Counted from the first letter of the stretch, positions 17,368 to 27,292 are shown. The stretch is DNA of 64,000 nucleotides from DATDFB01 sp036522835 (GCA_036522835.1 DATDFB010000207.1:44169-108168), one strand, 5' to 3'. Notes: generated by a model not told the origin, from the sequence alone. Numbers and translations: made by a program.

Positions 17368-17506
17368 TCCGCGCCCCAAATCCGGCCCATTGAACAATTC
17401 GCTGTGCAATTCGGAAGCGATTCAATCAACCGGACGTTTGCATTCAACGATTTAGATCGACAACTGGCGCGGCACCCCCGTTGAATGCCCTCGTCCACCT
17501 TCGGCC
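17368..17506. other. Intergenic region with no recognised feature
   Basis: These 139 bp precede the PDZ sensor kinase gene and are more AT-rich than their surroundings. They probably carry its promoter, but no convincing -35/-10 pair, terminator or RNA stands out. Confidence 0.5.
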
Positions 17507-20233
17507 ATGCGACGCTCCGCTCTGCTCAACCTGCTGATCGTCCTGCTCACGCTGGCGATCGTGGCCGGCGCGTTCGCGTCTTTTCAGCGGAAGCGCTCCT
17601 CCTTCGAGCGGATCGACTTCACCTTCACCCGTCACAACGGCATCATCGCTGTCAAAACCGTCGATCCCGGCAGCAACGCCGCCGCCGCGGGGCTCAAGCC
17701 GGGCGACGAGATCTGGGTCATCGGCGACCAGCCGACCACTGAGATCGAGGGCTTGCAGAAGAGCCTCCGCCGCATCGGCCAGCGCGTGCCGATGATCGTG
17801 GCCCGCGAGGGACGCGCCTTCAGCCTCCTCTATCGCGTCCCCGAGCTGAAGATCGACTACTCGTACCTCATCCTCAGCTTCATCGGCTTCCTCTACCTTG
17901 CCATCGGCCTCTTCACCCTGTTCCGCGGCGGCCGGCGCGAGTCGACGCTCTTCTATCTCGTCACGCTGCTGTCGTTCATCGTCTACGTCTACACGCCGGC
18001 GGGCGACATCGACTTCAGCTACAAAGTCCTGGAGATCGTCGAGGAGCTGGCCACCATCCTCCTCCCGCCGATCACGCTCAACTTCTTCCTCGTCTTCCCG
18101 CGTCCGATCACGCGGCGCAAGTCGCTCCTCGCCGCGCTCTACCTCCCGCCGGCGCTGCTCGGGTTGTGGGACGCCGATCTCCTCGTCTTCTCGAACCGCC
18201 TGGCCATCGCCGCGCCGCTGAAGTCGCTCGAGGTCATTCACCGCTGGGAGCTCGCCCACTTCGCCATCTACTTCACGCTGGCGGTGGTGGCGCTGGCCTA
18301 CACCTACCGCACCGCCGCCGCCGTCGGGCGCAAGCAGATCAAGTGGATCTACCTCGGCATGATCGCCGGGTTCCTGCCGTTCCTCGCCGTCTACCTCGTG
18401 CCGTACCTTCTCATCGGCAAGGTCCAGCCGATCTACACGACCATCGCCATCCTGCCGCTGGCGCTGATCCCGCTCGCGTTCGCGGTGTCGATTCTCAAGT
18501 ACAAGCTGTGGGACGTCGAAGTGGTGATCAAGGAAGCGCTGGCATACGCCATCGTCTTCGCCTTCGGCATGATCGCCTTCTCCACGGTGAACCTCATCCT
18601 CTCGCACGTCATCGAGGAGCGCTCCGCGCTGGAGCGCAACTTCCTCGCCTTCACCTCGGGGCTCGTCATCGCCGGCGTGCTGATCCCGGTCAAGGGCCGC
18701 ATCGAGTCGGTCATCGAAATGTTCGTCTACCGCGAGAGCTACCGCCACCGCCGCGCCATGAGCGAGTTCGCGCAGGAGCTGGCCACGTTCCACGACGTGC
18801 ACGAGCTGATCTCGATGATGCGCGAGCGTCTCCGCGCCGCGCTCGGCGTGGAGCGGATGAACCTCTACACGCTCGAAGGCGGCTCGCTGCTCATCTATCA
18901 AGAGGAGGAGGGCGTGCCGCGCCGCGCCTCCGCGGCCGACTTCGGCCCGGCTCCCGACGACGGCCCGATGGTGCTGACCGAGCCGCGCCTCCCCGACGCC
19001 ACGGAGAAGCCGTGGCTTCTCCTCCGCGCCGGCTACCGCTACGTCTTCCCGCTCCGCAACCGCGGCGAGCTGCAAGGCCTGCTGCTGCTCGGCACGCGCC
19101 GCGGCGAGGAGCCGCTCTCGCGCGACGACATCCACCTCGTCGGCTCGCTCTGCGCGCCGGTCGCGCTGGCCATCGAGAACTCGCGCCTCTACGGCCGTCT
19201 GCGCCGCCAGCTCGAGGAGATCCGCTCGCTCAAGGAGTACAACGAGAACATCATCGAGTCGTCGTCGTCGGCGATCGCCGTCGTGGCCAACGACGGCACG
19301 ATCCTCACCGCGAACAAGGCCTTCTGGGAGCTCGTCGGCGGCGACGATGCCGACGCGTCGATCGAAGCGCTCTTCCCGCCGTACGAGATACTGCGCAAGA
19401 GCGGCGCGCGCTCGATCTCGACCGACTTCGTGAACCGCGCCGGCGTGGAGAAAGAGGTGAGCGTGACTTCGAGTCCGCTCAGCGCCGGCGACGTGGCCGA
19501 CGGCGCGCGCGTCCTCGTCATCGGCGACGTCACCGAGCGCGTGCGCCTCGAGCGCGAGCTCCAGGACAAGGAGCGCCTCGCCTCCCTCGGCCTCCTCGCC
19601 GCCGGCGTCGCGCACGAAGTCAACACGCCGCTGACCGGCATCTCCTCGTACGCCCAACTGCTGCTGGCCGAAACGCCGCCGGAGGATCCGAAGTACCGGC
19701 TCCTCAAGAAAATGGAACAGCAGTCGTTCCGCGCCTCGAGCCTGGTCAACAATCTGCTCGACCTCATCGCCAACCGGCCGCGCACGCGCGAGATCGTCAA
19801 CGTCCCGCAGCTCGTCAACGCCACGCTGGCGCTGCACGAGGATCTGTTGGAGAAGAAAAAAATCCAAGTCCACGTCGCTCCGATGTCCGACCTCGTGGTG
19901 CACGGGAACTTTCACGACCTGCAGCAAGTTTTGACGAACGTTTTGCTCAACGCCCGCGATGCCGTCCCCGAACGTGGGAACATCTGGATCGCGGTGGATG
20001 AAAACGACGGACAGGTCCGGATCCGCATCAAAGACGACGGCAAGGGAATCCCGCCCGAGCTGCAAGGGCGGATCTTCGAGCCGCTGGTGACGACGAAGCG
20101 CGGGCAGGGCGGGACGGGATTGGGGTTGGCGATCACGCGCCGGATCCTTCACGCATCGAATGGAGACATCGCCGTGGAGAGCGCGCCGGGTGCCGGCGCG
20201 GAATTCGTGGTGACGCTGCCGAGGCCGAGCTGA
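17507..20233 (+). CDS. Polytopic sensor histidine kinase with extracytoplasmic PDZ domain
   Basis: Domains in order for this 908-residue protein: a first transmembrane helix (about 5-26); a PDZ domain (about 38-112, GLKPGDEIWVIGDQP); a polytopic membrane region of about eight helices (118-395); a GAF domain (about 430-565); PAS (about 585-675); HisKA with phosphoacceptor His703 in AGVAHEVNTPLTG; and HATPase with LLNARDAVP, DDGKGIP and GTGLGLAI boxes. It should feed phosphate to the NtrC-type regulator whose gene overlaps its stop (20233). A periplasmic PDZ suggests sensing of misfolded or processed protein C-termini; that is inference. The GAF region is aberrantly acidic but continuous. Confidence 0.93.
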   Translation: MRRSALLNLLIVLLTLAIVAGAFASFQRKRSSFERIDFTFTRHNGIIAVKTVDPGSNAAAAGLKPGDEIWVIGDQPTTEIEGLQKSLRRIGQRVPMIVAREGRAFSLLYRVPELKIDYSYLILSFIGFLYLAIGLFTLFRGGRRESTLFYLVTLLSFIVYVYTPAGDIDFSYKVLEIVEELATILLPPITLNFFLVFPRPITRRKSLLAALYLPPALLGLWDADLLVFSNRLAIAAPLKSLEVIHRWELAHFAIYFTLAVVALAYTYRTAAAVGRKQIKWIYLGMIAGFLPFLAVYLVPYLLIGKVQPIYTTIAILPLALIPLAFAVSILKYKLWDVEVVIKEALAYAIVFAFGMIAFSTVNLILSHVIEERSALERNFLAFTSGLVIAGVLIPVKGRIESVIEMFVYRESYRHRRAMSEFAQELATFHDVHELISMMRERLRAALGVERMNLYTLEGGSLLIYQEEEGVPRRASAADFGPAPDDGPMVLTEPRLPDATEKPWLLLRAGYRYVFPLRNRGELQGLLLLGTRRGEEPLSRDDIHLVGSLCAPVALAIENSRLYGRLRRQLEEIRSLKEYNENIIESSSSAIAVVANDGTILTANKAFWELVGGDDADASIEALFPPYEILRKSGARSISTDFVNRAGVEKEVSVTSSPLSAGDVADGARVLVIGDVTERVRLERELQDKERLASLGLLAAGVAHEVNTPLTGISSYAQLLLAETPPEDPKYRLLKKMEQQSFRASSLVNNLLDLIANRPRTREIVNVPQLVNATLALHEDLLEKKKIQVHVAPMSDLVVHGNFHDLQQVLTNVLLNARDAVPERGNIWIAVDENDGQVRIRIKDDGKGIPPELQGRIFEPLVTTKRGQGGTGLGLAITRRILHASNGDIAVESAPGAGAEFVVTLPRPS

Positions 20234-21642
20234 TGAAAGTATTGATCGTCGACGACGAAGAAGTCCTGCGCGACGTGCTCGAGACCGTGCTCCGGCGCGA
20301 GGGATTCGACGTCTCCCTCGCCGCCTCGGGCGAAGAGGCGCTCAACGTCCTCGACGGCGATCCCGACGTCGACCTCGTCATCCTCGACGTCATGCTCCCC
20401 GGCATCAGTGGCATCGACACGCTGCGCGCCGTCCGCATCGCCAACCCGACGCTGCCGGTCATTGTCATCACCGCCTTCTCCTCGATCGACGGCGCCATCG
20501 AGGCCATGAAGCACGGCGCCTTCCACTACATCCCCAAGCCGTTCAAGAACGAGGAAGTGATCCTCACCGTGAACAAGGCGCTGGAGCAGCGGCGCCTCTC
20601 GCACGAGAACGAGCGGCTGAAGGCGGAGCTCTCCGAGAAGTACGCCTACTCGAACATCATCGGCAAGTCGGAGACGATGCGGAAAGTCTTCGAGCTCATT
20701 CGCCTCGCCGCGCCGTCGCGCTCGAACATCCTGATCTTCGGCGAGTCCGGCACCGGCAAGGAGCTCGTGGCCAAGGCCATTCACCACGCCTCGCCGCGCG
20801 CACGCAACGCCTTCGTCACGGTGAACTCCGGCTCGCTTCCGCCGGAGCTCCTGGAGTCGTCGCTCTTCGGGCACATGAAAGGCGCGTTCACCGGCGCGAT
20901 CGCCACGAAGCGAGGCCTCTTCGAGGTCGCCGACGGCGGCTCGATCTTCCTCGACGAGATCGGCAACATCAACCTCGAGACGCAGGCCAAGCTCCTCCGC
21001 GTGATCCAGGAAAAGGAGTTCATGCGCCTCGGGTCCGTCGAGACGATCAAGGTCGACGTCCGCATCATCGCTGCGACGAACGCCGACCTCACCAAGCTGA
21101 TGGCCGACGGCAGGTTCCGTGAGGACCTGTTCTATCGCCTGAACGTCATCACCGTCTCCCTCCCGCCGCTGCGCCGCCGCCGCGAGGACATCCCGCTCCT
21201 CACCGCGCACTTCCTCGAGAAATACGCCGAGGAGAACAAGCGGAGGGTGAAGGAGCTGACGCCGGAGGCGATGCGGATCCTCATGGACCATTCCTGGCCC
21301 GGCAACGTACGCGAGCTGGAGAACACCATCGAGCGCGCCGTCGTCCTCTGCACGAGCGAGCGCATCGGACCGGAGCTGCTGCCCGACTACCTCCGCTTCC
21401 CGGTGCAGAGCGAGCAGCCGGCCATGATCGTCCCGACCGACGGCCTGTCGCTCAAGGACGCGGTGTCGCGCTACGAGCGCGCCATGATCCTGCAGTCGCT
21501 GGAGCTCGCCAACGGCGTGCAGAAGAAAGCCGCGGAGCTGTTGCAGCTCAAGCCGTCGACGCTCAACGAGATGATGAAGCGTTTGGGGATCGGCACGCGG
21601 GCTTCGGCGGCGGTCGAAGACGAAGTGGCCGTCGGCGAGTAA
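20233..21642 (+). CDS. NtrC-family sigma-54-dependent response regulator
   Basis: This 469-residue protein has a receiver domain with acceptor Asp52 (VILDVMLPG) and an AAA+ domain with Walker A GESGTGKE at 170-177 and the sigma-54 contact loop GAFTGA at 217-222. It ends with a Fis-type helix-turn-helix (about 415-455, VQKKAAELLQLKPSTLNEMM). It activates transcription from sigma-54 promoters after phosphorylation, presumably by the PDZ kinase encoded immediately upstream (the ATG overlaps its TGA). Targets are not visible. A single-arm dispersed repeat (21643-21670) follows the TAA stop directly. Confidence 0.96.
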   Translation: MKVLIVDDEEVLRDVLETVLRREGFDVSLAASGEEALNVLDGDPDVDLVILDVMLPGISGIDTLRAVRIANPTLPVIVITAFSSIDGAIEAMKHGAFHYIPKPFKNEEVILTVNKALEQRRLSHENERLKAELSEKYAYSNIIGKSETMRKVFELIRLAAPSRSNILIFGESGTGKELVAKAIHHASPRARNAFVTVNSGSLPPELLESSLFGHMKGAFTGAIATKRGLFEVADGGSIFLDEIGNINLETQAKLLRVIQEKEFMRLGSVETIKVDVRIIAATNADLTKLMADGRFREDLFYRLNVITVSLPPLRRRREDIPLLTAHFLEKYAEENKRRVKELTPEAMRILMDHSWPGNVRELENTIERAVVLCTSERIGPELLPDYLRFPVQSEQPAMIVPTDGLSLKDAVSRYERAMILQSLELANGVQKKAAELLQLKPSTLNEMMKRLGIGTRASAAVEDEVAVGE

Positions 21643-21670
21643 CAGCGGCGGCATGGCCGCCGCACTCCAT
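21643..21670. repeat. Single arm of the dispersed GTGGAGTGCGGC element
   Basis: CAGCGGCGGCATGGCCGCCG followed by CACTCCAT directly follows the TAA stop at 21640-21642. It matches the right arm of the 8280-8344 inverted repeat. It fills most of the 42-bp gap before the M14 peptidase gene, so the downstream promoter or ribosome-binding site must lie in or beyond it. Confidence 0.85.
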
Positions 21671-21684
21671 ATAATCCGGCCGCA

Positions 21685-24225
21685 ATGACGAGACGAATCA
21701 TCCTCGCCCTCCTCCTCTTCGCCACCACAGCCGTCGCCCAAACTCCCGAGCAATTTCTCGGATACAAGCTCGGGGAGCGCTTCACGCCGTGGCCGCGCAT
21801 CGTCGAGTACTTCAACACCCTGGCGAAGAGCTCGAACCTCATCACCGTTCAGCAATTCGGCGAGACCTACGAGCATCGCCCGCTGATCCTCGCCGTCATC
21901 ACCTCGCCGGCAAACCGCGCCAAGCTCGACCAGATCCGCGCGAACGTCGTGTCGCTCGCCAACGGCACGGCCACCGTCGATCGGGCCAATGACGTCGCCA
22001 AGAACACGCCGGCCATCGCTTGGCTCGCCTTCGGCGTGCACGGAAACGAGTCGTCGTCGGCCGAGGCGGCCATGGCGGTGGCGTCGACGCTCGTCAACGA
22101 CCCGGCGTCGGCGCCGATGCTCGACAACGTCGTCGTCGTCATCGACCCGTTGCTCAACCCCGACGGACGCGAGCGCTACGTTCAATGGTTCATGCGCACG
22201 CGCGGCGCGGAGCCGAACGCGAACCCCGACGCCTTCGAGCATAGCGAGCCGTGGCCGGGCGGGCGCTTCAATCATTACCTCATCGACATGAACCGCGACT
22301 GGGCGTGGGCGTCGCAGCGCGAGACGCAGGCGCGCATCGCCGAGTACCGCAAGTGGATGCCGCAGGTCTTCGTCGACTTCCACGAGATGTTCTACAACTC
22401 GACCTACTTCTTCCCGCCCGACGCCAAGCCGATCAACGCCAACCTTCCGAAGGACGTAAACCGCTGGCTCGAAGTCTTCGGCCGCGCGAATGCCGACGCC
22501 TTCACGCGCAATCATTGGGCGTTCTTCGTCGGCGAGACCTTCGACCTCTTCTATCCCGGCTACGGCGACTCCTGGCCGTCGCTGCACGGCGCCATCGGCA
22601 TGACGTACGAAGTCGCGGGACACAGCCGCGCCGGCAGCGCGATCCTGCGCGACGACGGCAGCGTCTACACGCTCGCCGACCGGGTCGCCCGCCACACCAC
22701 CAGCGGCCTCACCACGCTGCGCACCGCCGCCGCCAACCGCGAGGCATTGCTGCGCTACACGTACGAGGCCGCGCGCACGCAGATGACCGCGCCGGAGACG
22801 ACGTTCCTCCTCGGCGCCGACTCGCCCGGATTCCGTCCGCTGATTGAGATGCTGCAGCGGCAGGGAATCGAGATCGGCGCGCTCTCCGCGCCGGCGACGG
22901 TGAAGGCGACGCGCATCGACAACGCCAAGGACGAGAGCCGCACCTTCCCCGCCGGCACCGCCGTCGTCTCGACGCGGCAGGCGCAGGGCGGCCTGGTGCA
23001 GACGCTGCTGGAGCGGACGCCGGTGTTCACCAAGGGCTTCGTCGAGGAGCAGCGCCAGCGCGCGCAGGAGGATGAGCCCGATCAGTTCTACGACCTCACG
23101 GCGTGGTCGCTGCCGCTGGCGATGAACGTGGAGGCGTGGTCGACGGCCGCGCCTGTTGCGGGCATCAAGCCGCTCGCGCCGCCGGCGCAGCCGTCATTCA
23201 AAGCGGCGTCGTACGGCTACCTCGTCGACGGCAACGAGCCGAATATCTACCGCGTCGCCGGCCGCCTGCTGCGCGACGACGTGAAGTTCAACGTCAGCGA
23301 AGATCCGATCGTCGTCGGCGACCGCACCTTCGCGCGCGGCTCGATCGTCGTGCTCAAGGGAAACAACAAAGACAGCGTCGACGCGGCGCTCGAGCGCATC
23401 GGCCGCGACGAGACGGTGCAGTTCTTCCCGGTCGAAACAGGTTGGCTCGGCGGCACCGCCTTCGGCTCGGAGCGCATCCACTTCATCAAGGACCCGAAGA
23501 TCGCCCTGGTCGGCGGGAACGGCACCGATGCGACGTCGTATGGCATGCTCTGGCACACGCTCGACATCGACACGCCGATTCCGCATACGACGCTCTCCAC
23601 CGACGCGCTGCGCGGCGTCGACTTCTCGCATTACCGCGTGATCGTCCTTCCGAACGGCGGCATCTACCACGACCGCCTCGGCAAGGGCGGCATCGAGAAG
23701 CTGAAGTCGTGGATCAACGGCGGCGGCACGCTCGTGGCCATCCAGAACGCGGCGAATTTCCTCCGCGACAAGGACGTCGAGATCTCGAAGGTGAAGCTGT
23801 GGGAGACGCCGGCGAAGAAGGGGAAGGACGACGACAAGAACGCGCCGCCGGCCGAGGAGCGGTATCACGAGTACAGCGTGCCGGGGGCGGCGTTCCGGAC
23901 GAAGCTCAACGAGCGGACGTTCTTCACCTTCGGCGTGCCGCGCCCGCCGTTCGTGCTCATCGCCGGCTCCGATGCGCTGATCCCAGTGGCGCACCGCGTC
24001 GACAATGTCGTGACGTTCGACAAGGACAATCCGCTCGCCGCCGGCGTGGCCTGGCCGGAGTCGATCGATCGCCTGAAGGGCTCCGCCTACATGGTCGCGG
24101 AGCGCTACGGCCGCGGCTACGTCGTCACGTTCGCCGACGAGCCGCACTTCCGGCTGTTCTGGCGGGGGACGTTGCCGTTGTTTTTGAACACGGTGCTGTA
24201 CGCGCCGTCGTTCCCGCACGATTAG
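21685..24225 (+). CDS. Secreted M14-family zinc carboxypeptidase
   Basis: A signal peptide (MTRRIILALLLFATTAVAQ) precedes an M14 catalytic domain. Zinc ligands are His119 and Glu122 (GVHGNESSS) with His233 (VDFHEMF), and the likely general base is Glu309 (MTYEVAG). M14 enzymes remove C-terminal residues from peptides. The region after about 400 is not peptidase; it looks like a glutamine-amidotransferase/ThuA-like alpha/beta domain (about 600-830, including INGGGTLVAIQNAANFL). This combined architecture at 846 residues is known for secreted M14 proteins of soil bacteria. The protein probably works on environmental protein together with the other secreted peptidase. Confidence 0.9.
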   Translation: MTRRIILALLLFATTAVAQTPEQFLGYKLGERFTPWPRIVEYFNTLAKSSNLITVQQFGETYEHRPLILAVITSPANRAKLDQIRANVVSLANGTATVDRANDVAKNTPAIAWLAFGVHGNESSSAEAAMAVASTLVNDPASAPMLDNVVVVIDPLLNPDGRERYVQWFMRTRGAEPNANPDAFEHSEPWPGGRFNHYLIDMNRDWAWASQRETQARIAEYRKWMPQVFVDFHEMFYNSTYFFPPDAKPINANLPKDVNRWLEVFGRANADAFTRNHWAFFVGETFDLFYPGYGDSWPSLHGAIGMTYEVAGHSRAGSAILRDDGSVYTLADRVARHTTSGLTTLRTAAANREALLRYTYEAARTQMTAPETTFLLGADSPGFRPLIEMLQRQGIEIGALSAPATVKATRIDNAKDESRTFPAGTAVVSTRQAQGGLVQTLLERTPVFTKGFVEEQRQRAQEDEPDQFYDLTAWSLPLAMNVEAWSTAAPVAGIKPLAPPAQPSFKAASYGYLVDGNEPNIYRVAGRLLRDDVKFNVSEDPIVVGDRTFARGSIVVLKGNNKDSVDAALERIGRDETVQFFPVETGWLGGTAFGSERIHFIKDPKIALVGGNGTDATSYGMLWHTLDIDTPIPHTTLSTDALRGVDFSHYRVIVLPNGGIYHDRLGKGGIEKLKSWINGGGTLVAIQNAANFLRDKDVEISKVKLWETPAKKGKDDDKNAPPAEERYHEYSVPGAAFRTKLNERTFFTFGVPRPPFVLIAGSDALIPVAHRVDNVVTFDKDNPLAAGVAWPESIDRLKGSAYMVAERYGRGYVVTFADEPHFRLFWRGTLPLFLNTVLYAPSFPHD

Positions 24226-24227
24226 CG

Positions 24228-25040
24228 ATGACCACCCGCCCGCCCGCCGTCGCCGGCACGTTTTACGAAGGGACGCCCGAGCGTTTGCGCGCGCAGGTCG
24301 CGCGCTGCCTCGGCGCGAGTTCGGATGCGCCGGCGAAGGAGCCGTTCATCGGCGCGGTCGTGCCGCACGCGGGGCTGATGTACAGCGGGCACGTCGCCGG
24401 CGCGTTCTACAAGTCGGCCGCGCTGCCGAAGCGCTTTATCATCCTCTGCCCGAACCACACCGGCCTCGGCCACTTCGCCGCGATCAACGCCGGCGGCGAG
24501 TGGCGGACGCCGCTCGGCGAAGTGCCGGTCGATGCGGCGCTGGCCGAGGAGTTGATGCAGCGCGCGCCGATGCTCGCGGAGGATTGGAAGGCCCACGCGC
24601 GCGAGCACTCGCTCGAAGTCCAATTGCCGTTCCTCCAGCAGCTCGTTGGGGACTTCACCTTCGTCCCCCTCTGCCTCGCCACGCACAACTACGCGCTCTG
24701 CGAGGAGATCGGCGGCGCGATCGCCGAGGTCGTGCGCACGCAAGGCGACATCGGCATTCTGGCCAGCTCCGACCTCAATCACTACGAAGACCAGGAGACG
24801 ACGCTGCGCAAGGACCAGCTCGCGATCGACGAGGTCGTCGAGCTCGACCCGCGCGGCCTCTGGGACGCCGTCGACGAGCACGATGTCTCCATGTGCGGCT
24901 TCATCCCGACCACCGTCATGCTCGTGGCCGCGAAAGCGCTCGGTGCCACGCGCGCGCGGCTGCTCGAGCACGCCACGTCGGGCGACATCAACGGCGATTA
25001 CGGGCACGTGGTTGGCTACGCCGCCATCGCCGTCTCATGA
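24228..25040 (+). CDS. amrB: MEMO1-family protein (AmmeMemoRadiSam system protein B)
   Basis: This 270-residue protein shows the family signatures VPHAGLMYSG, CPNHTG, the SSDLNHYED metal-site segment and a late MCGFIP. The fold is that of class III extradiol dioxygenases. In many bacteria the family occurs with AmmeMemo A and a radical SAM partner, but neither gene is in this window. Here it is translationally coupled to glgA, whose ATG overlaps its TGA. The biochemical role in bacteria is not settled. Confidence 0.9.
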   Translation: MTTRPPAVAGTFYEGTPERLRAQVARCLGASSDAPAKEPFIGAVVPHAGLMYSGHVAGAFYKSAALPKRFIILCPNHTGLGHFAAINAGGEWRTPLGEVPVDAALAEELMQRAPMLAEDWKAHAREHSLEVQLPFLQQLVGDFTFVPLCLATHNYALCEEIGGAIAEVVRTQGDIGILASSDLNHYEDQETTLRKDQLAIDEVVELDPRGLWDAVDEHDVSMCGFIPTTVMLVAAKALGATRARLLEHATSGDINGDYGHVVGYAAIAVS

Positions 25041-26494
25041 AAATCCTCTTCGCTACCGCCGAAGTCTCTCCGATCGCCAAGACCGGCGGCTTGGGCGACG
25101 TCTGCGGCTCGCTGCCGAAGGCGCTCCAGAAGCTCGGGCACGACGTCGTCGTCTTCATGCCCTACTACCGGCAGGCGCGGGAGTGGTTCGCGCGCAACGG
25201 CGGCGCGCCCGACGTCCTCCTCCCCACCACGCACATCCTCTGGGCGAATTGGGCGGCCGAGGCGACCTATCGGAGGGCTTCGATTCCGGGAACCGATATC
25301 CCGCTGGTCCTCGTCGAGAACGACTACTTCTTCAACCGCGACCAGATCTACGCGCCGCGCCTCGACGGCTACGACGACGGCATCGAGCGCTACACCTTCT
25401 TCTGCCGCGCCGTCATCCGCGGCTGCGAGCTCCTCGGCATCGCGCCCGACGTCGTGCACGCCCACGACTGGCATACCGCGCTGCTGCCGGTCTACCTGCA
25501 CTCGGGATTGCGCGGCAGCGCGAACTTCGCGAACGCGCGCTCCGTCTACACGATTCACAATCTCAACTATCAGGGCATTGCCGGCGCCGACCGCTTCGCC
25601 GCGCTCGGCCTGCACAGCCGCTACTGGGCGCCTGACGGCGTCGAGCACTGGGGCGACGTCAACCTGATGAAGGGCGGCATCATCTACGCTGATCAGGTCA
25701 CGACCGTCTCGCCGAACTACGCGCGCGAGATCCAGACGCCGCAGCACGGCGCGGGGCTCGACGGCATCCTGCGCAGCCTCTCGTTCAAGCTGACCGGGAT
25801 TCTCAACGGCATCGACGTCGAGGAGTGGGACCCGGAGAGCGACTCGCACATCGCGTCGAGCTTCAGCCGCGATCGGCTCAACGGCAAAGCGCTGTCGAAG
25901 CGCGCGCTCTTGAAGGAGATGAAGCTGCGCCATGCCGCGAAGACGCCGCTCTTCGGCTTCGTCTCGCGCCTCGTGGACCAGAAGGGCATCGATCTCCTGC
26001 TCGCCGCGCTCCCCCGCATGCTCCACGCCGGCGCGCAGGCGATCATCCTCGGCAGCGGCGAGCCGCACTACGAGGAGGCGCTGCGCCGCATCGGCTACGA
26101 GCACGGCGAGCGCTGCCGCGTCATCGTCGGCTTCGACGCCGCGCTCGCGCACCGCATCTATGCCGGCTGCGACCTGCTGCTCATGCCGTCGATCTACGAG
26201 CCGTGCGGGCTGAATCAGATGTACGCGCTGCGCTACGGCACCGTGCCGGTGGTGCGCCTCACCGGCGGCCTTGCCGACACGGTCATTCCGTTCGACGGAA
26301 CGAATCTCGAGCGTGCGAACGGCTTCGGCTTCGAGGGCCGCCGCGACGCCGACTTTTATCTGGCGATGTGGATCGGCGCGCTCAACTTCCGCGAGCCGAA
26401 GACGTGGAAGCAGCTCCAGGAGAACGGCATGAGCGAGGACTTCTCGTGGGACCGCTCGGCCGCGCAGTACGATCGCGTCTACCGAAGCGCATGA
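25037..26494 (+). CDS. glgA: Glycogen synthase (ADP-glucose type)
   Basis: This 485-residue GT5 enzyme transfers glucose from ADP-glucose to alpha-1,4-glucan. It shows the nucleotide-binding motif KTGGLGDV at residues 15-22, HAHDWHT, TIHNLNYQG, the FVSRLVDQKG segment, and the C-terminal PSIYEPCGLNQMYALRYGT with the conserved Glu. Length is normal. It is coupled to the MEMO-family gene upstream and to the methionine sulfoxide reductase gene downstream through 4-base overlaps. No other glycogen gene is present here. Confidence 0.96.
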   Translation: MKILFATAEVSPIAKTGGLGDVCGSLPKALQKLGHDVVVFMPYYRQAREWFARNGGAPDVLLPTTHILWANWAAEATYRRASIPGTDIPLVLVENDYFFNRDQIYAPRLDGYDDGIERYTFFCRAVIRGCELLGIAPDVVHAHDWHTALLPVYLHSGLRGSANFANARSVYTIHNLNYQGIAGADRFAALGLHSRYWAPDGVEHWGDVNLMKGGIIYADQVTTVSPNYAREIQTPQHGAGLDGILRSLSFKLTGILNGIDVEEWDPESDSHIASSFSRDRLNGKALSKRALLKEMKLRHAAKTPLFGFVSRLVDQKGIDLLLAALPRMLHAGAQAIILGSGEPHYEEALRRIGYEHGERCRVIVGFDAALAHRIYAGCDLLLMPSIYEPCGLNQMYALRYGTVPVVRLTGGLADTVIPFDGTNLERANGFGFEGRRDADFYLAMWIGALNFREPKTWKQLQENGMSEDFSWDRSAAQYDRVYRSA

Positions 26495-26961
26495 AAGCCG
26501 ACGACTACCAGGAGTGCTACGACGCCATCACGGCGATCTGGCGCGACGAGGGCGGCGAGACGCTCGACGAGATCGCCCTCATGGCCACGATCAACTCGAT
26601 CCTGGCGAACAAATTCGAGGCCTTCTTCTGGACCGGCTTCTACCGCGTCTGCGGCGACCGCCTCGTCGTCGGGCCGTACATCGGCACCGTCGGCTGCCTG
26701 CAGATCGAGCTCGGCCGAGGAGTGTGCGGCGCGGCGGCGGAGCGGCGGGAGACGATCGTCGTGCCCGACGTCAGCCAGTTTCCCGGCCACATCGCCTGCG
26801 ATCCGAATTCGAAGTCGGAGATCGTCGTGCCGGTGCTCGACGCGGAGCGGCAGCTCATCGCGGTGCTCGACGTCGACTCGGAGCGGTTGAACGCGTTCGA
26901 CGACGAGGACCGCGCCGGGTTGGAGAGGATCGTGGCGCTCTTCAGTCGTCCAGCATCCTGA
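26491..26961 (+). CDS. msrC: Free methionine-(R)-sulfoxide reductase (GAF domain)
   Basis: This 156-residue GAF-domain protein retains all three family cysteines at Cys69 (TVGCLQI), Cys79 (GRGVCG) and Cys103 (HIACD). Their spacing of 10 and 24 residues matches that of characterised fRMsr enzymes. It reduces free Met-R-sulfoxide with thioredoxin as electron source. It is coupled to glgA (ATGA) and its 3' end overlaps the convergent MerR-type gene by 20 bp. Confidence 0.9.
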   Translation: MKADDYQECYDAITAIWRDEGGETLDEIALMATINSILANKFEAFFWTGFYRVCGDRLVVGPYIGTVGCLQIELGRGVCGAAAERRETIVVPDVSQFPGHIACDPNSKSEIVVPVLDAERQLIAVLDVDSERLNAFDDEDRAGLERIVALFSRPAS

Positions 26962-27292
26962 GGATCGCGGTCAGCTCTTCCTTCACCTGCCGCAGCGCCT
27001 TGTTCACGCTCTTCGCCGGCGCCGCCGCGACAGGCGCGGGCTCCGCCTCCGTCTCCAGCTTCTTTTTCGCCCCGGCGATCGTGAACCCTTCCGAATACAA
27101 GAGCTGCTTGATCCGCAGGATGATGTCGATCTCGCGCCGCGTGTAGAGCCGCTGCCCGCCGCCGCTCTTGTTCGGCGCGAGCGACGGGAACTCCGTCTCC
27201 CAGTACCGCAGCACGTACGGCTGCACGTCGGCGATGCGGCAGACCTCACCGATCTTGTACAACCGGTCGTCGTCATCGAGCGGCTCCGACAT
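26942..27292 (-). CDS. MerR-family transcriptional regulator
   Basis: This 116-residue protein has the MerR winged-helix DNA-binding domain at the N-terminus (YKIGEVCRIADVQPYVLRYW) and a GGGQRLYTRREID wing, then a short helical region. It lacks the metal-binding Cys pattern of MerR/CueR. It belongs to the short MerR-like group often found near housekeeping genes. It ends inside the 3' end of msrC on the other strand. The 71 bp upstream of its start hold an 8-bp hairpin (27329-27349). Confidence 0.9.
   Translation of the reverse strand: MSEPLDDDDRLYKIGEVCRIADVQPYVLRYWETEFPSLAPNKSGGGQRLYTRREIDIILRIKQLLYSEGFTIAGAKKKLETEAEPAPVAAAPAKSVNKALRQVKEELTAILRMLDD

Noticed and set aside
17444..22695. Two long antisense frames (about 902 and 848 codons) opposite the kinase/regulator/M14 genes
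   Set aside because: Products are Arg/Val/Glu/Asp-rich shadows of strongly conserved genes; no ribosome-binding site and no recognisable domain.
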